NCBI RefSeq assembly: GCF_025420585.1
Contig: NZ_JAOEGB010000031.1
Span: 1 to 64,000, forward strand
From: Planotetraspora sp. A-T 1434
Lineage (GTDB): Bacteria > Actinomycetota > Actinomycetes > Streptosporangiales > Streptosporangiaceae
Reading direction: 5' to 3'
DNA length: 64,000 bases
Under the pieces are notes generated by a model. It was not told the origin of the DNA and did not search any database. It saw only the letters and a list, made by a program, of their open reading frames with translations. Positions 27,712-37,104 of this stretch are shown piece by piece (the first letter of the stretch is position 1; every line of letters starts with the position of its first letter). The position numbers and the translations under genes were made by a program.

Positions 27712-28419
27712 TCACTGCCGATGCGCGTTCACACAGGCGTGCATGTCGTCGAGGAAGGATGGGCCGTAGCGATCGTTTACGTGGTTGCTGTTCCACAGTC
27801 CGGAGCCGGCTACTCTAGCGTTGGCGGTGTGCAGGCCAAGCCAGCCGGGGGAGGGTGGGTCTATTCCTCCGGTGCGCTGGGAGAGAAGCGAGATCGCGTT
27901 GGCTTCGATGGTGCCGCGTTGGGCGCGGTCTGGTACATCGAGCCAGAGCAGCGGCATGGCAGCGATGTGCGCGGTCACCGCGAGTTCGAGTGGGCGCTCG
28001 GCTTGTCGCTGCTGGGAGGTCGCGCGGATCTTCGGCCAGGACTGCGCTATCTCTTCGGGCCAGCCGCCGGTGGCGAGGAGGGCATTGCCGACATGGAGGC
28101 GAAACACTGAGCCGCGGTGGTTGCCGCCGCCTGGGTTGGTTCCGCCCACGTGGCCACGGTGTTGAGCGAGCCGCGCCCACAAGGTGGAGCGCGAGGTCGC
28201 GATCAGTGCGTGGGTACCTACACGGACGACACGGGGCCGATTTCCGTCGGCGCGAGTCTCGCCGTCTTGGAAGAAGAAATACACGCCGTGCGTTGGCCAG
28301 CCGCTGGCAGCGGAACAGTCGCGGAGGCGGCGTGCTCCACCGGTCCGCTCAGCCAGCGCGTCGAGAAGGGCGTAGAACCGGTCGGTGTCTTTTCGGCGTT
28401 GTGACTCGACGTTGTTCAT
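27712..28419 (-). CDS. GIY-YIG-like nuclease superfamily protein
   Basis: 235 residues. The core HGVYFFFQDGETRADG, RVVRVGTHAL, TLWARLAQHRG and NHRGSVFRLHVGNALL fits a GIY-YIG-like layout (GVY replacing GIY, RVG replacing YIG, Arg in LAQHRG). A conserved-looking C-terminal region (HIAAMPLLWLDVPD, GTIEANAISLLS) follows. GIY-YIG enzymes cut DNA; here the central motif is degenerate, so activity is uncertain. The ATG at 28419 overlaps the stop of the upstream gene. It is the last gene of a three-gene operon. Confidence 0.7.
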   Translation of the reverse strand: MNNVESQRRKDTDRFYALLDALAERTGGARRLRDCSAASGWPTHGVYFFFQDGETRADGNRPRVVRVGTHALIATSRSTLWARLAQHRGHVGGTNPGGGNHRGSVFRLHVGNALLATGGWPEEIAQSWPKIRATSQQRQAERPLELAVTAHIAAMPLLWLDVPDRAQRGTIEANAISLLSQRTGGIDPPSPGWLGLHTANARVAGSGLWNSNHVNDRYGPSFLDDMHACVNAHRQ

Positions 28420-29360
28420 GTTAAGTGCTCCACCGTGACGCCCACAGGGTAGGACTCGATGGGGCGTCTCATCCAAAAACAGGCGAATGCGGAGCCGAGT
28501 CGGCGTGGCGTCTCGCGCATGGCTCCGCCGCCGGCTACGCCGCTGACAGTCACCAAGAGGGCGGCGAGCCCGGCGCGCCGCCATCGCACGCGTCGTAGCA
28601 GCCGCGCGTAGTCGGTGCTGGCTGCCGCGAAGGCCACGACGGCCGGTACGCCCACGCGGCGGGCTTCCGCGATAAGGAGGTCTTCGAGGAGACCGTGTGG
28701 CCAATCGGCTAAATGCATGATCTTGTCGTAGTTGCCGATTGGTTCGTTGGCGCGCAGCAGCCCGTATCCGCCGCTGAGGATGACCAGCGGTGCGTCCTCT
28801 GACACGGCGTTGGCGAGCGCATCTTGGGCGGCGACGTAGAACTCTCCGGTGTAGCGGCGCCAGGCGGCCAGCGTGTGGTGTTCGTCAACATGGGCTGCCT
28901 CTCGGGTGCGTTCACGGGCCGCTAGCAGCGCAGGTGGCCACGGCGCTGCCCGTTCGATCCGGGCATCTCCGCCGCCACGCTTGCGTTTCGAGCAAGGAAT
29001 CACCAGAAGCGCGCCACGGGGTTCAGTCTCCTGCAACACCCGTATGCCGCTGCCGGGCGATGCGGTCGTCGTATTCGGCCTTGGTGGGGGCCCTGGGGTC
29101 GTGAGGCTCGGGTCGCTGCGGCGGAAGGTGACTGATCGTCCTGGCTCCACCTCAGCGAGGGTGTAGCCGGCCGCACGCCACGCGCGGATGTGAGACCGGT
29201 CACCGTGCCACCACTGCGGATGATGGCGGGTCGCCGAGGCCGGAATCGCCCCGACGATCCGGATCAGTTCGTCCCAAGACAGGGTCGCCTGGTCTTCGGA
29301 GCGGGCGGACAGGAACGCGGTGAGCTTGGCCCAGTCGGCCCGCCTGCCCTCAGCCGGCAC
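28416..29360 (-). CDS. YaaA/DUF6884-like protein with N-terminal helical domain
   Basis: 314 residues from GTG 29360, 11 bases inside the upstream gene. Residues ~1-85 form a small domain (TLSWDELIRIVGAIPASA, HHPQWWHGDRSHIRAWRAAG) often found alone in mobile elements. From ~120 comes LLVIPCSKRKRGGG and later APLVILSGGYGLLRANEPI, the two hallmark motifs of DUF6884/YaaA-type proteins, which may bind nucleotides or DNA. The role is unknown. It is flanked on both sides by predicted nucleases in one operon. Confidence 0.65.
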   Translation of the reverse strand: MPAEGRRADWAKLTAFLSARSEDQATLSWDELIRIVGAIPASATRHHPQWWHGDRSHIRAWRAAGYTLAEVEPGRSVTFRRSDPSLTTPGPPPRPNTTTASPGSGIRVLQETEPRGALLVIPCSKRKRGGGDARIERAAPWPPALLAARERTREAAHVDEHHTLAAWRRYTGEFYVAAQDALANAVSEDAPLVILSGGYGLLRANEPIGNYDKIMHLADWPHGLLEDLLIAEARRVGVPAVVAFAAASTDYARLLRRVRWRRAGLAALLVTVSGVAGGGAMRETPRRLGSAFACFWMRRPIESYPVGVTVEHLT

Positions 29361-30282
29361 GGCGGCCCACCTGCCAGACGTGACGGCATCCTTGGCAGCG
29401 GTACACGTCCCAGTCGACGTAGTGCCATGGCGCCATCGTGTCATCAGCGGCGGCATCGACGTCGTCGTAGGCCCATCCGCGGTACGCGCCGGCCTCGACA
29501 TCCGCGGACCCGCACCGTCGGCACACTGTTCGAGGTGTCCGCGACCAACGGTGATCACAGGGAGTGCACACCAGGCTGATGCGTCCATCAGGCAGCGGAC
29601 TTCCCAGTACGTCTTCTTCAGATCCGCAGATCGGGCAGTCCAGCTCCGTGCGCGGCCCTTTCAGTAGGCCGTCGCGATGACGAAGGCGCGGCACGCCATC
29701 ATGATCGACCTCGACGTCGAAGACGCGTCGTATACCGGGTGCTACTGCCCAAAACACCACCGGAGCAAGCCTCGCCATCGCGGCGACCTTCCGCTGCGTC
29801 GTATTCGTCGGCGCGGCAATCTGGTCCGACGTGACGGCGCCCATCTCGGCGAGCATGCGGTCCAACGACGCGGCGTCGCGCTTGGCCTCGGCCACCACCA
29901 CCGCTCGTCCGCTGTCGTCAAGGGCCGCCAAATCCAGCGCGTCGTACTCGAACGCAACCCGCCGCGCTGGCCAGCCGTGCTGAAGCACCAGCTCGGAAAA
30001 CGCCGCGATCTGAACCAAGTACTCACGATTAAGCGACGGAGCCGGACCTCGAGAGAACAGGTTGTAGGGCCCCTTGCCCTGGGCTGCCCCCGCGAGCCGG
30101 AACACCCCATCAGGCTGCACCTCCACCAACCCGGCGCCACGAGCCAGCGCCAGCCCGTTCGCCTCATCCTCATGCAGCGGCGGCGTAAGACGCAGGGCCC
30201 CATCCGGCAGCCCCCGCTCGCGGGCGAACGCCAACGCCCAAGTGCTCAGCTGACCGCCGGACAGCGCGAGGAGATCATCCAT
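29350..30282 (-). CDS. PD-(D/E)XK-like protein with zinc ribbons
   Basis: 310 residues. The core RVAFEYDALDLAAL and VVVAEAKRD fits a PD-(D/E)XK nuclease (D, then ExK). The C-terminal ~110 residues carry four CxxC-type pairs (CPICG, CTPCD, CRRCG, CQGC) forming two zinc ribbons. The start at 30282 (MDDLLALSGG) has AGGAG five bases upstream, better than the longer frame to 30345. It is the first gene of the three-gene nuclease operon, and a role in restriction of foreign DNA is inferred. Confidence 0.68.
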   Translation of the reverse strand: MDDLLALSGGQLSTWALAFARERGLPDGALRLTPPLHEDEANGLALARGAGLVEVQPDGVFRLAGAAQGKGPYNLFSRGPAPSLNREYLVQIAAFSELVLQHGWPARRVAFEYDALDLAALDDSGRAVVVAEAKRDAASLDRMLAEMGAVTSDQIAAPTNTTQRKVAAMARLAPVVFWAVAPGIRRVFDVEVDHDGVPRLRHRDGLLKGPRTELDCPICGSEEDVLGSPLPDGRISLVCTPCDHRWSRTPRTVCRRCGSADVEAGAYRGWAYDDVDAAADDTMAPWHYVDWDVYRCQGCRHVWQVGRRAG

Positions 30283-30347
30283 GGCTACTCCTGATACCTC
30301 GCCCTGACCATAAACCGCCCAACCGACAAAAGCGCGCCACATCAAAG

Positions 30348-31032
30348 TTAGGCCCCGGCGGCGATGGGAGGCGACGCCGACAATGTAGCCACTGGTGATG
30401 TGGGGGAAGTCCAGGACCCGAAGGCGGCCCGGTCTCGTCGGTCAGGCGGGACCTCCCACAGGGCCAGGGAGTGGGCGTTGATGCCGCAGACGCGGCCGAG
30501 TGCGTCCTCGAAGCCGCAGACCGCGTGCGGATTGCGGGGCCTGGCGCCGCCGGTGTCCGGCTCGCGCCAGGCGACGATGTCGGCTTTCTCGTCGCCGGGC
30601 CAGACCGGGCCCAGCAGCACCCGCACGCTCTGCGCCTGATATCGGAAGGCGGCGTGGAACTGCTCGGCGGCCAGCCATGCGAGCACCCAGTGCCCACTGC
30701 CATTCAGACCAGGCCGTGAGCCGTTCGGGTAGGTCCTGCCGTACCAGTTTCGCGATCGCGCGTACCGGCTTGCGGTCGCCGCCCGCGCGGCGGGTTTTCG
30801 GTCAGCCGGGCGAGCAGCGGGTGCACGATGGTGCGGCGGCTGCGGGCAACGAGTGTGAGGCCGTGCCCGCACCGAGCTTCTTTTGCGGAACGGAGTGAAA
30901 GGCGGCGACCTCAGCGCGGCAGGCCAGTAGTGCGACGCACTCGGCGTACAGCTCGACCAGCCCGGCCGCTTCGGGCACGGGCAGGTCGGCGACGAGAGCG
31001 AGGAGGTTACTGGCCGGGTCGTGGATCGTCAA
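30348..31032 (-). pseudogene. degenerate gene downstream of the UPF1-like helicase
   Basis: A TTG start at 31032 overlaps the helicase stop (TTGA), then protein-like sequence runs through successive frames. These are LLALVADLPVPEAAGLVELY, then GLTLVARSRRTIVHPLLARL, then VRAIAKLVRQDLPERLTAWS, then QFHAAFRYQAQSVRVLLGPV and CGINAHSLALWEVPPD. At least two frame changes near 30870 and 30760 break it. If repaired it would encode about 225 residues of unknown family. It was probably the operon partner of the helicase. Confidence 0.55.
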
Positions 31033-34000
31033 TTGTCCGGTGAAGCGGATTGAGCCGGGCCGATCCCGTCGGGCAAAGCCCGATCCAGGATGTCGAAGTA
31101 GCGGTGCTGGGACCACGCGGCACGGTCGCCGATGACGTACAGCCGCCGTTTCGCCCGGCTGACGGCGACGTTCAGCAGGTTCGGCCGGGAGGCGGCCCAG
31201 TGCTTGGCGCCGGGCTTTTGGGGATCACCGCCGAGAACGAGGACGACCACTTCGGCCTCCTTCCCCTGCGCTGTGTGTACGGTGCCATACCGGACGTCGG
31301 GGAAGGGAGCGAGGACCTGCCCCACTCCTTTGACGACGTCGCGGAACGGACTGATAACAAGAATGTCCTGCAGATGAATGCCCCCCCGCATGATCAGCCA
31401 GCCAACGACGCGATTGAGCATCGTCCCCTCGGCAGGGAGCCAGTGGCCGCGCGAGTTGCCGCTGGGGACGTCGATCCATTTGCTCGGGGGCACGCTGAGG
31501 TCCGGCAACTGCGGCTTGCCGTACACCATCAGCCCGTCATAGGCGATGGCGTTGGAGACGTCGAACATGGGCTGGTCGCAGCGGCGATGGACGCGCAAGG
31601 GCGCGCCGACCCACACGGGGGACTCGGCGCCGGGCAGGAAGGTGCCATAGGCGGTGCGCTGGTCGGCAAGCCGCTGAACGGAAGTCCTCCCGGGCAGCCA
31701 CCTGTCGTCGTCGACGGAGAACGTACGGCGCAGCGCCTGCTGTGCTGCGACGGAGAGTGGGACGACCGGTTCGAGCTGAAGCGGGTCGCCGAGGGTGACA
31801 ACGCGACGAGCGCGCCAGATAGCGCCGATGGCCTGCTGAGGGGCGGCCTGGCCGGCTTCGTCGACGAACAGCCAGCCAAGGGATTCCTGAGTGAGCTCGG
31901 AGAACATCCAGCCGAGGGAGGCGAAGGTGGTGGAGATGACGGGGATGACGAAGAACAGACTCTGCCAGGCGGCGCGGGCGGCGGCCTCAGGCACATCCCG
32001 CCGGGGAATGGTTCCGATCAGCACGTCCATCGCACTCTGCAGGTTCGTACGCATCCGAGGGGCCTCGATGCGCAGGAAGGCCTGATGCAGGCGGAGCGCC
32101 TCGATGAACAGTACGCTGCGAGCGGTGTCCCACGCCTCGTCCGTCCACGGAGTTGTCAGCTCACGTTGAAGCTCATCCCTGGTGAGGAAGGCATCCCGGG
32201 CGTGGTTGTGACGGCCTTGGCGTGCTTGCAGTACGTCGGTGCGGGTGCGTGCGTCGTCCACCTCAACTTGGAGTGACTCGAGCTTTGCGGTAAGGAACTC
32301 GATCGAATTGGTGATCTCCCTGACTCGGCGTTTGGCCGCATAGAGCCTCGTGTTCGCCTGGTGCTTGCGGTCTTTCAGAACAAGATCCTCGGTGCGCCAC
32401 GCGTAGGTGGCCTGGTTGAGAGCGGCTCCGGTCATCGTGGCCGGGCTGGGCTGGAGCCGGAGGTGCTCCCCGTGTCTGGACCGGCACGACTCGGCCGTGT
32501 CTGTGGCGGTGTCGAGCTGCTGCTCGGCCTCCTTAAGTGCCTCGCGTGCACGGTCGAGCCGCTTCTCTGTGGCAGGAATGAGCCGCAGGGCGGTCTTGAT
32601 CGCCACATTCACGCCTGGAGCGTCGTGATCGGGTGAGGGGCGCGCGGATTTCTCCGACTGGAAGAGTTGTGCGTGCTCGTAAGCGTCGCGAAAGCGGGCG
32701 ACGGCGTCCCGCCAGTCGATGTCGTCGTCGCTCTCCCAGGTCGTGAGCCGCTCCAGCAGGCCGGGCCGCTCGGGCGAGCCGTACCAGGCTTTGCCGACGA
32801 ACTCCGCACGATTGGTCTTGCGCCCGAGCCGAGCGGCGACCAGTCCCCAGGCCGGTTGGCCGAGGACCGCCGAGGCGATGTCCCCGAAGTAGTCAGCCGA
32901 ATCCCGCCAGGGCGGGTCGAGCGCGTCGCGGCCGGGGATCTCGATGGTGACGTTCTCGACGGCGCCGTTGTTGGCCGAGGCGATGACCATCTCGAACCCG
33001 ATGAGTTCCTCCTTCCAGGCGCTCACCGTCCGCCTTTGCTCGTCGACTCCCCAGTGATAATCCTTTGTGAACGCGAACGCCGGGTCCGGCAGCCGGGACA
33101 GACGGAGCGCGCGTTCGACGACGTTGGCCGCGATCAGGTCGCGGAGCATGGTGGTCTTACCGGTTCCCGGCGGGCCGTTCACGGCGAAGAGCCCACTGCC
33201 GGAGCTCAGCTCATCCATGATTGTGCTGACGGCGAACTGCTGGCTCAGTGTCAGCGGCCTGTCCGGGCGGGCCGGCCAGCGGCCGAGCGGGATCAGGTCC
33301 GGAGCCACATGGTCGAACATGGTCTGCAGGTCCTGCCGGATGTCGATGCGGCCGGGCTCGTCGGTGGACAGGTAGGCGTCAAGTGCGGCGCCGTAGCGGC
33401 CCTGGCGTACGGCCTGGGCGACCAGGTCGAGGTCACGAGCGATGAAGCTGTTGAGAAGGTCCGCGCCCTCTTCTGCCGAGTATTCCCGTTTGCGTGAGAC
33501 CGGCATGCTCCGCACCCGCAATCCATGCGGCTGCAGGAGGTCACTGACGCCAAGTGATTCCGCGGCCAGATCCACAAGCCGGGCCAGGTCGTCATGTCCC
33601 AGAGGGCGACTCCGCCCGTTGCCGTCCAGGGTGAGCGCCCGTAGCCGGTCGCAGATCGTAGCGCACTCGTTGTCGTAGCCTGCCAGCCAGTTCGCCATCG
33701 CAGGGCCGGGAGAAACCGTGCGGCCCGCCGCCCACGCTCCGCTCGACACCTGCCAGTGCACGGCGTGACCTTGGGCGCTGACGACGACCGCGAACAGAGC
33801 GCCTTCTCCCAGCGGCGGGGGGTCGGGATGGTCCAGGTCAGGACCGAACACCTGCCGTAGGAGATCTCTCGACCTCTGGAGCGGAAACACGCCTCCGTAG
33901 ACGATGTGCCGCCAGGTGAGCCGGGACTTGATCCGCCGGTTGCGTAGAGGATGGCCCTTTTCCCATGGCAGCGGGCCGCGGCGCGTGATGGAGAAGACAG

Positions 34001-34109
34001 GTTCCCGCGAATCACGGGGATCGATGTTCGGAATGCTCTGCTGGGTGAACAGCTCGCAGGCGCGCCAGAACTCGATGACGCGTGTACGGCCTTCGTTGAG
34101 AGCGGTCAC
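31029..34109 (-). CDS. UPF1/DNA2-like superfamily 1 helicase
   Basis: 1026 residues. The Walker A GPPGTGKTT is at 312-320. A large insertion with helical/coiled-coil character lies around residues 500-700. The Walker B is SLGWLFVDEAGQAAPQQA, and the late motifs are VRYGTVHTAQGKEAEVVVLV and LLNVAVSRAKRRLYVIGD. This is the Upf1-like branch of SF1 (5'-to-3' DNA or RNA unwinding). No nuclease domain is seen in the chain. Such helicases are common in defence islands. It starts at ATG 34109 and is divergent from the GmrSD-like gene. Confidence 0.85.
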   Translation of the reverse strand: MTALNEGRTRVIEFWRACELFTQQSIPNIDPRDSREPVFSITRRGPLPWEKGHPLRNRRIKSRLTWRHIVYGGVFPLQRSRDLLRQVFGPDLDHPDPPPLGEGALFAVVVSAQGHAVHWQVSSGAWAAGRTVSPGPAMANWLAGYDNECATICDRLRALTLDGNGRSRPLGHDDLARLVDLAAESLGVSDLLQPHGLRVRSMPVSRKREYSAEEGADLLNSFIARDLDLVAQAVRQGRYGAALDAYLSTDEPGRIDIRQDLQTMFDHVAPDLIPLGRWPARPDRPLTLSQQFAVSTIMDELSSGSGLFAVNGPPGTGKTTMLRDLIAANVVERALRLSRLPDPAFAFTKDYHWGVDEQRRTVSAWKEELIGFEMVIASANNGAVENVTIEIPGRDALDPPWRDSADYFGDIASAVLGQPAWGLVAARLGRKTNRAEFVGKAWYGSPERPGLLERLTTWESDDDIDWRDAVARFRDAYEHAQLFQSEKSARPSPDHDAPGVNVAIKTALRLIPATEKRLDRAREALKEAEQQLDTATDTAESCRSRHGEHLRLQPSPATMTGAALNQATYAWRTEDLVLKDRKHQANTRLYAAKRRVREITNSIEFLTAKLESLQVEVDDARTRTDVLQARQGRHNHARDAFLTRDELQRELTTPWTDEAWDTARSVLFIEALRLHQAFLRIEAPRMRTNLQSAMDVLIGTIPRRDVPEAAARAAWQSLFFVIPVISTTFASLGWMFSELTQESLGWLFVDEAGQAAPQQAIGAIWRARRVVTLGDPLQLEPVVPLSVAAQQALRRTFSVDDDRWLPGRTSVQRLADQRTAYGTFLPGAESPVWVGAPLRVHRRCDQPMFDVSNAIAYDGLMVYGKPQLPDLSVPPSKWIDVPSGNSRGHWLPAEGTMLNRVVGWLIMRGGIHLQDILVISPFRDVVKGVGQVLAPFPDVRYGTVHTAQGKEAEVVVLVLGGDPQKPGAKHWAASRPNLLNVAVSRAKRRLYVIGDRAAWSQHRYFDILDRALPDGIGPAQSASPDN

Positions 34110-34585
34110 AGCACTCCGTGCAGGGTCGCTAGAACTTAGGGGAACGAGCCCTCGTAATGATCAAAAGCTATAGAACATCAAGGGACGCATGCTGTGAAAG
34201 AGGGTGCAGGCATGACATATGGATCGGTTTCTTCCCGGGCCGCAACCGAAGCTCGCGCCGAGCACTTCTCGTCGCGTCGGCATTGCGGATGGAAGTCAGC
34301 TACTGCTGACCGGGTTCGGGGCGAGGAACCGACTTGATTGGCGTGTCACGTAACGACGAGTTCCTCCGGGACTCGGGAAGGCGGCGGAACAGGATGCAGC
34401 GCTCGCGCAGCAAGTGGCCGGACGGTAGGACTTCTCGGGTGGCGGCGTCCAAGCTTTATGGATGTCGGTCGAGTCCTTTATCGTGACTCATGGTCGGTCG
34501 GGCAGGTCCTGGGCAACGGGTCAGCGGAAGGCATTCCCGGTCGAGCGGCGTATCCCCCCATCCCCTCACCATCCCCCGAGGAAGC
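34110..34585. other. divergent gap between the helicase and the GmrSD-like gene
   Basis: 476 bases with no supported gene; short open frames lack starts and protein character. It must hold the promoters for both flanking genes. The first ~100 bases are less GC-rich than the rest, but I could not fix promoter elements. Confidence 0.45.
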
Positions 34586-36442
34586 ATGAAAGCGGACACT
34601 CGCACCCCTGCCGAGATTTTCAGCGGTCCCGCCCGGTATGTCATTCCGCTGTTCCAGCGGCCGTATGTCTGGACGCAGGCGGACCAGTGGGAGCCGCTGT
34701 GGAACGACGTACGCACGGTTGCTGAGCAGGTGGTTGAGACGCTGGGTAGCTACGGTGGGGAAGCGACCATTCCGCCGCACTTCCTGGGCGCCATCGTGCT
34801 GGAACAGCAGTGGATCCAGGCGGGGTTCATTCCGGTGCGGAACGTCATCGACGGACAGCAGCGGTTGACCACCATGCAGATTCTGCTGGATGCCGCGCAA
34901 CTCGTGGCTGAGCAGCATGGACTGCCCATTGATGCCAAGGCGCTCGAAGCGGTTGTTCTCAATGATCGTGCGCTGGCGCAGCATCCCGACGAGGTCTTCA
35001 AGGTCTGGCCGACCGACCGGGACCAGGATGCTTACCGTGCCGTGATGGATAACGCGCGGGAGGTCCCGGAGGAGCTCAGTACGAGCAGCATCGCGTCTGC
35101 CCACGCGTACTTCGTGAATGAGATCACTGAGTGGGTGGAGCCGGATGGAGACGAGGAGAAGTGCCAGCGCCGTATCTCCGCGCTGACCCGTGCGCTCCGT
35201 GGCCACCTGCGGCTGGTCGTTATCGACCTCGAGCCCGGCGACAACGCCCAGGTCATCTTCGAGACCCTGAACCATCGAGGCACGCCGCTCTTGGCCGCTG
35301 ACTTGATCAAGAATCTGGTTTTCCAGCTGGCCACGCAGCAGGAGGGCGACCTGAAGAGCCTCTACGAGCAGTATTGGAAGCCGTTCGACTCCAACAAGTG
35401 GCGGCGCGATGTCCGGCAGGGACGACTGTACCGGCCCTATGTGGACATTTTCATGAACTACTGGTTGATCATGCGACTGCTCCGCGACATCCCCGCTGAC
35501 CGGGTGTTCACCGAGTTTCGCGATCACGTCCGTGTGGCGCAGCTTCCCGCTTGGGAGGTCATGCGGGATATCTCTACCGATGCTCGGGTCTACGCCGGGC
35601 TGGAGGATCTTCCCTGGGACTCCCCGGAGGGGACCTTTTACTACCGGGTCATTAGGGTCATGGAGGCCTCCGTCGTCGGGCCGTTCCTGCTGTGGATCCT
35701 CCGTTGGTCTGAGCAGCAGATGCCGGCCGAGCAGCGGCTCAAGGCGCTCGGGGCCATGGAGAGCTGGCTGGTCCGCCGCATGCTGTGCAAGCTCACGACG
35801 AAGAACTACAACCGGATTCTCCTTGAGCTCCTCCGGGAGCTGGACCAGGGCGGGCCGGAGATCGCGGGCGACGTCACGGAGAAGTTCCTGGCCAGGAGCA
35901 CCGCCTCCGCCGTCTACTGGCCCTCGGACGAGGAAGTCATCCAGGCGGCGCACAACGTCAAGATGTACAAGGACCTGACCCGGGGCCGTCTACGCATGGT
36001 GCTCGAAGCGCTGGAGGACAAGACCAGGGACAAGTACGCCGAACATGCACACTGCCCGCGTGGTTCTCTGACCATCGAGCACGTCATGCCGCAGAGCTGG
36101 AGCCAGTACTGGGGCACAGCGGACGATGATCACGCCGCCCGGCAGCGTCGCGACCATCTGGTGCAGACTCTCGGCAACGTGACCCTGGTCAACGAATATC
36201 TCAATCCCAAGCTGTCCAACCGCCCGTGGACCGACTCCGCCGCGATTTCGGACGCAGTGGACCCGGCGTTCGGCAAGCGGACCCTGCTGGCCAAGTACAG
36301 CACGCTGAAGCTCAACTCCGAGATCGTCGAGCAGCGCCCGGCCTCGTGGACCGACGAGGCGATTGCGGACCGCTCGACCACGCTGGCCCACCGCCTCATC
36401 CAGATCTGGCCACGACCAGCGATTGAGGTCCAGGAGTTCTGA
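34586..36442 (+). CDS. GmrSD-type DUF262/DUF1524 protein
   Basis: 618 residues. An N-terminal DUF262 domain (VIPLFQRPYVWTQADQW near 19-35 and IDGQQRLTT at 88-96, a ParB-like NTP-binding motif) is joined to a C-terminal DUF1524 HNH domain (SLTIEHVMPQSW near 493-504, the His-Val-Met-Pro nuclease signature). This is the single-chain form of GmrSD/BrxU-type type IV restriction enzymes, which cut modified phage DNA. ATG 34586 follows GAGGAAGC. A strong hairpin terminator follows the stop. Confidence 0.88.
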   Translation: MKADTRTPAEIFSGPARYVIPLFQRPYVWTQADQWEPLWNDVRTVAEQVVETLGSYGGEATIPPHFLGAIVLEQQWIQAGFIPVRNVIDGQQRLTTMQILLDAAQLVAEQHGLPIDAKALEAVVLNDRALAQHPDEVFKVWPTDRDQDAYRAVMDNAREVPEELSTSSIASAHAYFVNEITEWVEPDGDEEKCQRRISALTRALRGHLRLVVIDLEPGDNAQVIFETLNHRGTPLLAADLIKNLVFQLATQQEGDLKSLYEQYWKPFDSNKWRRDVRQGRLYRPYVDIFMNYWLIMRLLRDIPADRVFTEFRDHVRVAQLPAWEVMRDISTDARVYAGLEDLPWDSPEGTFYYRVIRVMEASVVGPFLLWILRWSEQQMPAEQRLKALGAMESWLVRRMLCKLTTKNYNRILLELLRELDQGGPEIAGDVTEKFLARSTASAVYWPSDEEVIQAAHNVKMYKDLTRGRLRMVLEALEDKTRDKYAEHAHCPRGSLTIEHVMPQSWSQYWGTADDDHAARQRRDHLVQTLGNVTLVNEYLNPKLSNRPWTDSAAISDAVDPAFGKRTLLAKYSTLKLNSEIVEQRPASWTDEAIADRSTTLAHRLIQIWPRPAIEVQEF

Positions 36443-36458
36443 CCGGTTGGATCATGTC

Positions 36459-36490
36459 GCGGCTCGAACTCACCGTTGTGTTCGAGCCGC
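36459..36490 (+). terminator. hairpin terminator after the GmrSD-like gene
   Basis: GCGGCTCGAAC (36459-36469), ten-base loop, GTTCGAGCCGC (36480-36490): an 11-bp perfect stem 17 bases after the stop, followed by AACTTT. It can act on both strands, which suits the convergent arrangement with the McrC remnant. Confidence 0.75.
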
Positions 36491-36517
36491 AACTTTGACC
36501 AGGCGACGGCCTCATGC

Positions 36518-36975
36518 TCATGGAGGATCGGCAGGCGCGCGCTCGTGATCGGCACCATGCCCAATGGTGCTTTCCACCAGTTTCTCAACGGCGGCGAGCA
36601 GCTCCGCCGGGGGCAGCGTCAGATCGAGCGCGTGCTGCCTGATCTCGATCCCGCCCCGGCGCACCACATGCAGGTACGGCTCGGCGTCCCCCTCGGCGTA
36701 CACCAGGTGGCCGCGCCGGAAGGCGAGCACGGTGCAGCAGGCGAGCACCCTGGTAGAGATCGCTGTTGTGCCCGTCCGGGCCGGTGGAAATCTTGTAGTT
36801 GGCGTCCACCACCGCGGAGGGCCGTTCGACCCCGTCGGCGTCGATGGCGTAGCCGACTAGGTCGGGCCGCACTGGCACCCGCCGCCCGTGGTCGAGGTAG
36901 TGGCGGGTCCTGCAGGTCGGTCTGTCCGCCGTACGGCCGGAAGGCCTCCGACAGCGCCACATTGACGAAGTCGCC
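36518..36975 (-). pseudogene. mcrC C-terminal fragment, frameshifted
   Basis: Three frames in order give the C-terminal part of an McrC-like protein. These are FVNVALSEAFRPYGGQTDLQ (about 36970-36910), then VPVRPDLVGYAIDADGVE and PSAVVDANYKISTGPD (about 36885-36770), then LACCTVLAFRRGHLVYAEGD (about 36748-36690) and on to the stop at 36518. The D...D-x-K nuclease residues (RPDLV, DANYK) are still readable. The N-terminal part and any McrB partner are missing. The upstream edge coincides with a 40-bp repeat shared with the HNH gene. Confidence 0.75.
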
Positions 36976-37009
36976 CGTGATCGCGCATCGCCGTTCGTAC
37001 GCGTGCAGG
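36970..37009. repeat. 40-bp direct repeat, copy 1 (at the edge of the mcrC remnant)
   Basis: Forty bases starting GTCGCCCGTGATCGCG and ending CGTACGCGTGCAGG are identical to 37405-37444. Copy 2 lies inside the HNH gene where it encodes HAYERRCAITGD. Here it directly abuts the McrC-like sequence, so it marks a recombination joint. Confidence 0.85.
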
Positions 37010-37104
37010 CGAAGAACAAGCTCAAGGTCAGCGTCAACGGCGTCTGGCGGGTGGTCGTATTCGCTGGATCGCTTTCCCGGCTGAACAGTGGCCGTGCGTG
37101 CAGT

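Noticed and set aside
34338-34589. Small 83-residue plus-strand frame upstream of the GmrSD-like gene
   Set aside because: No ribosome binding site, no domain, and it overlaps the start of the real gene in another frame.
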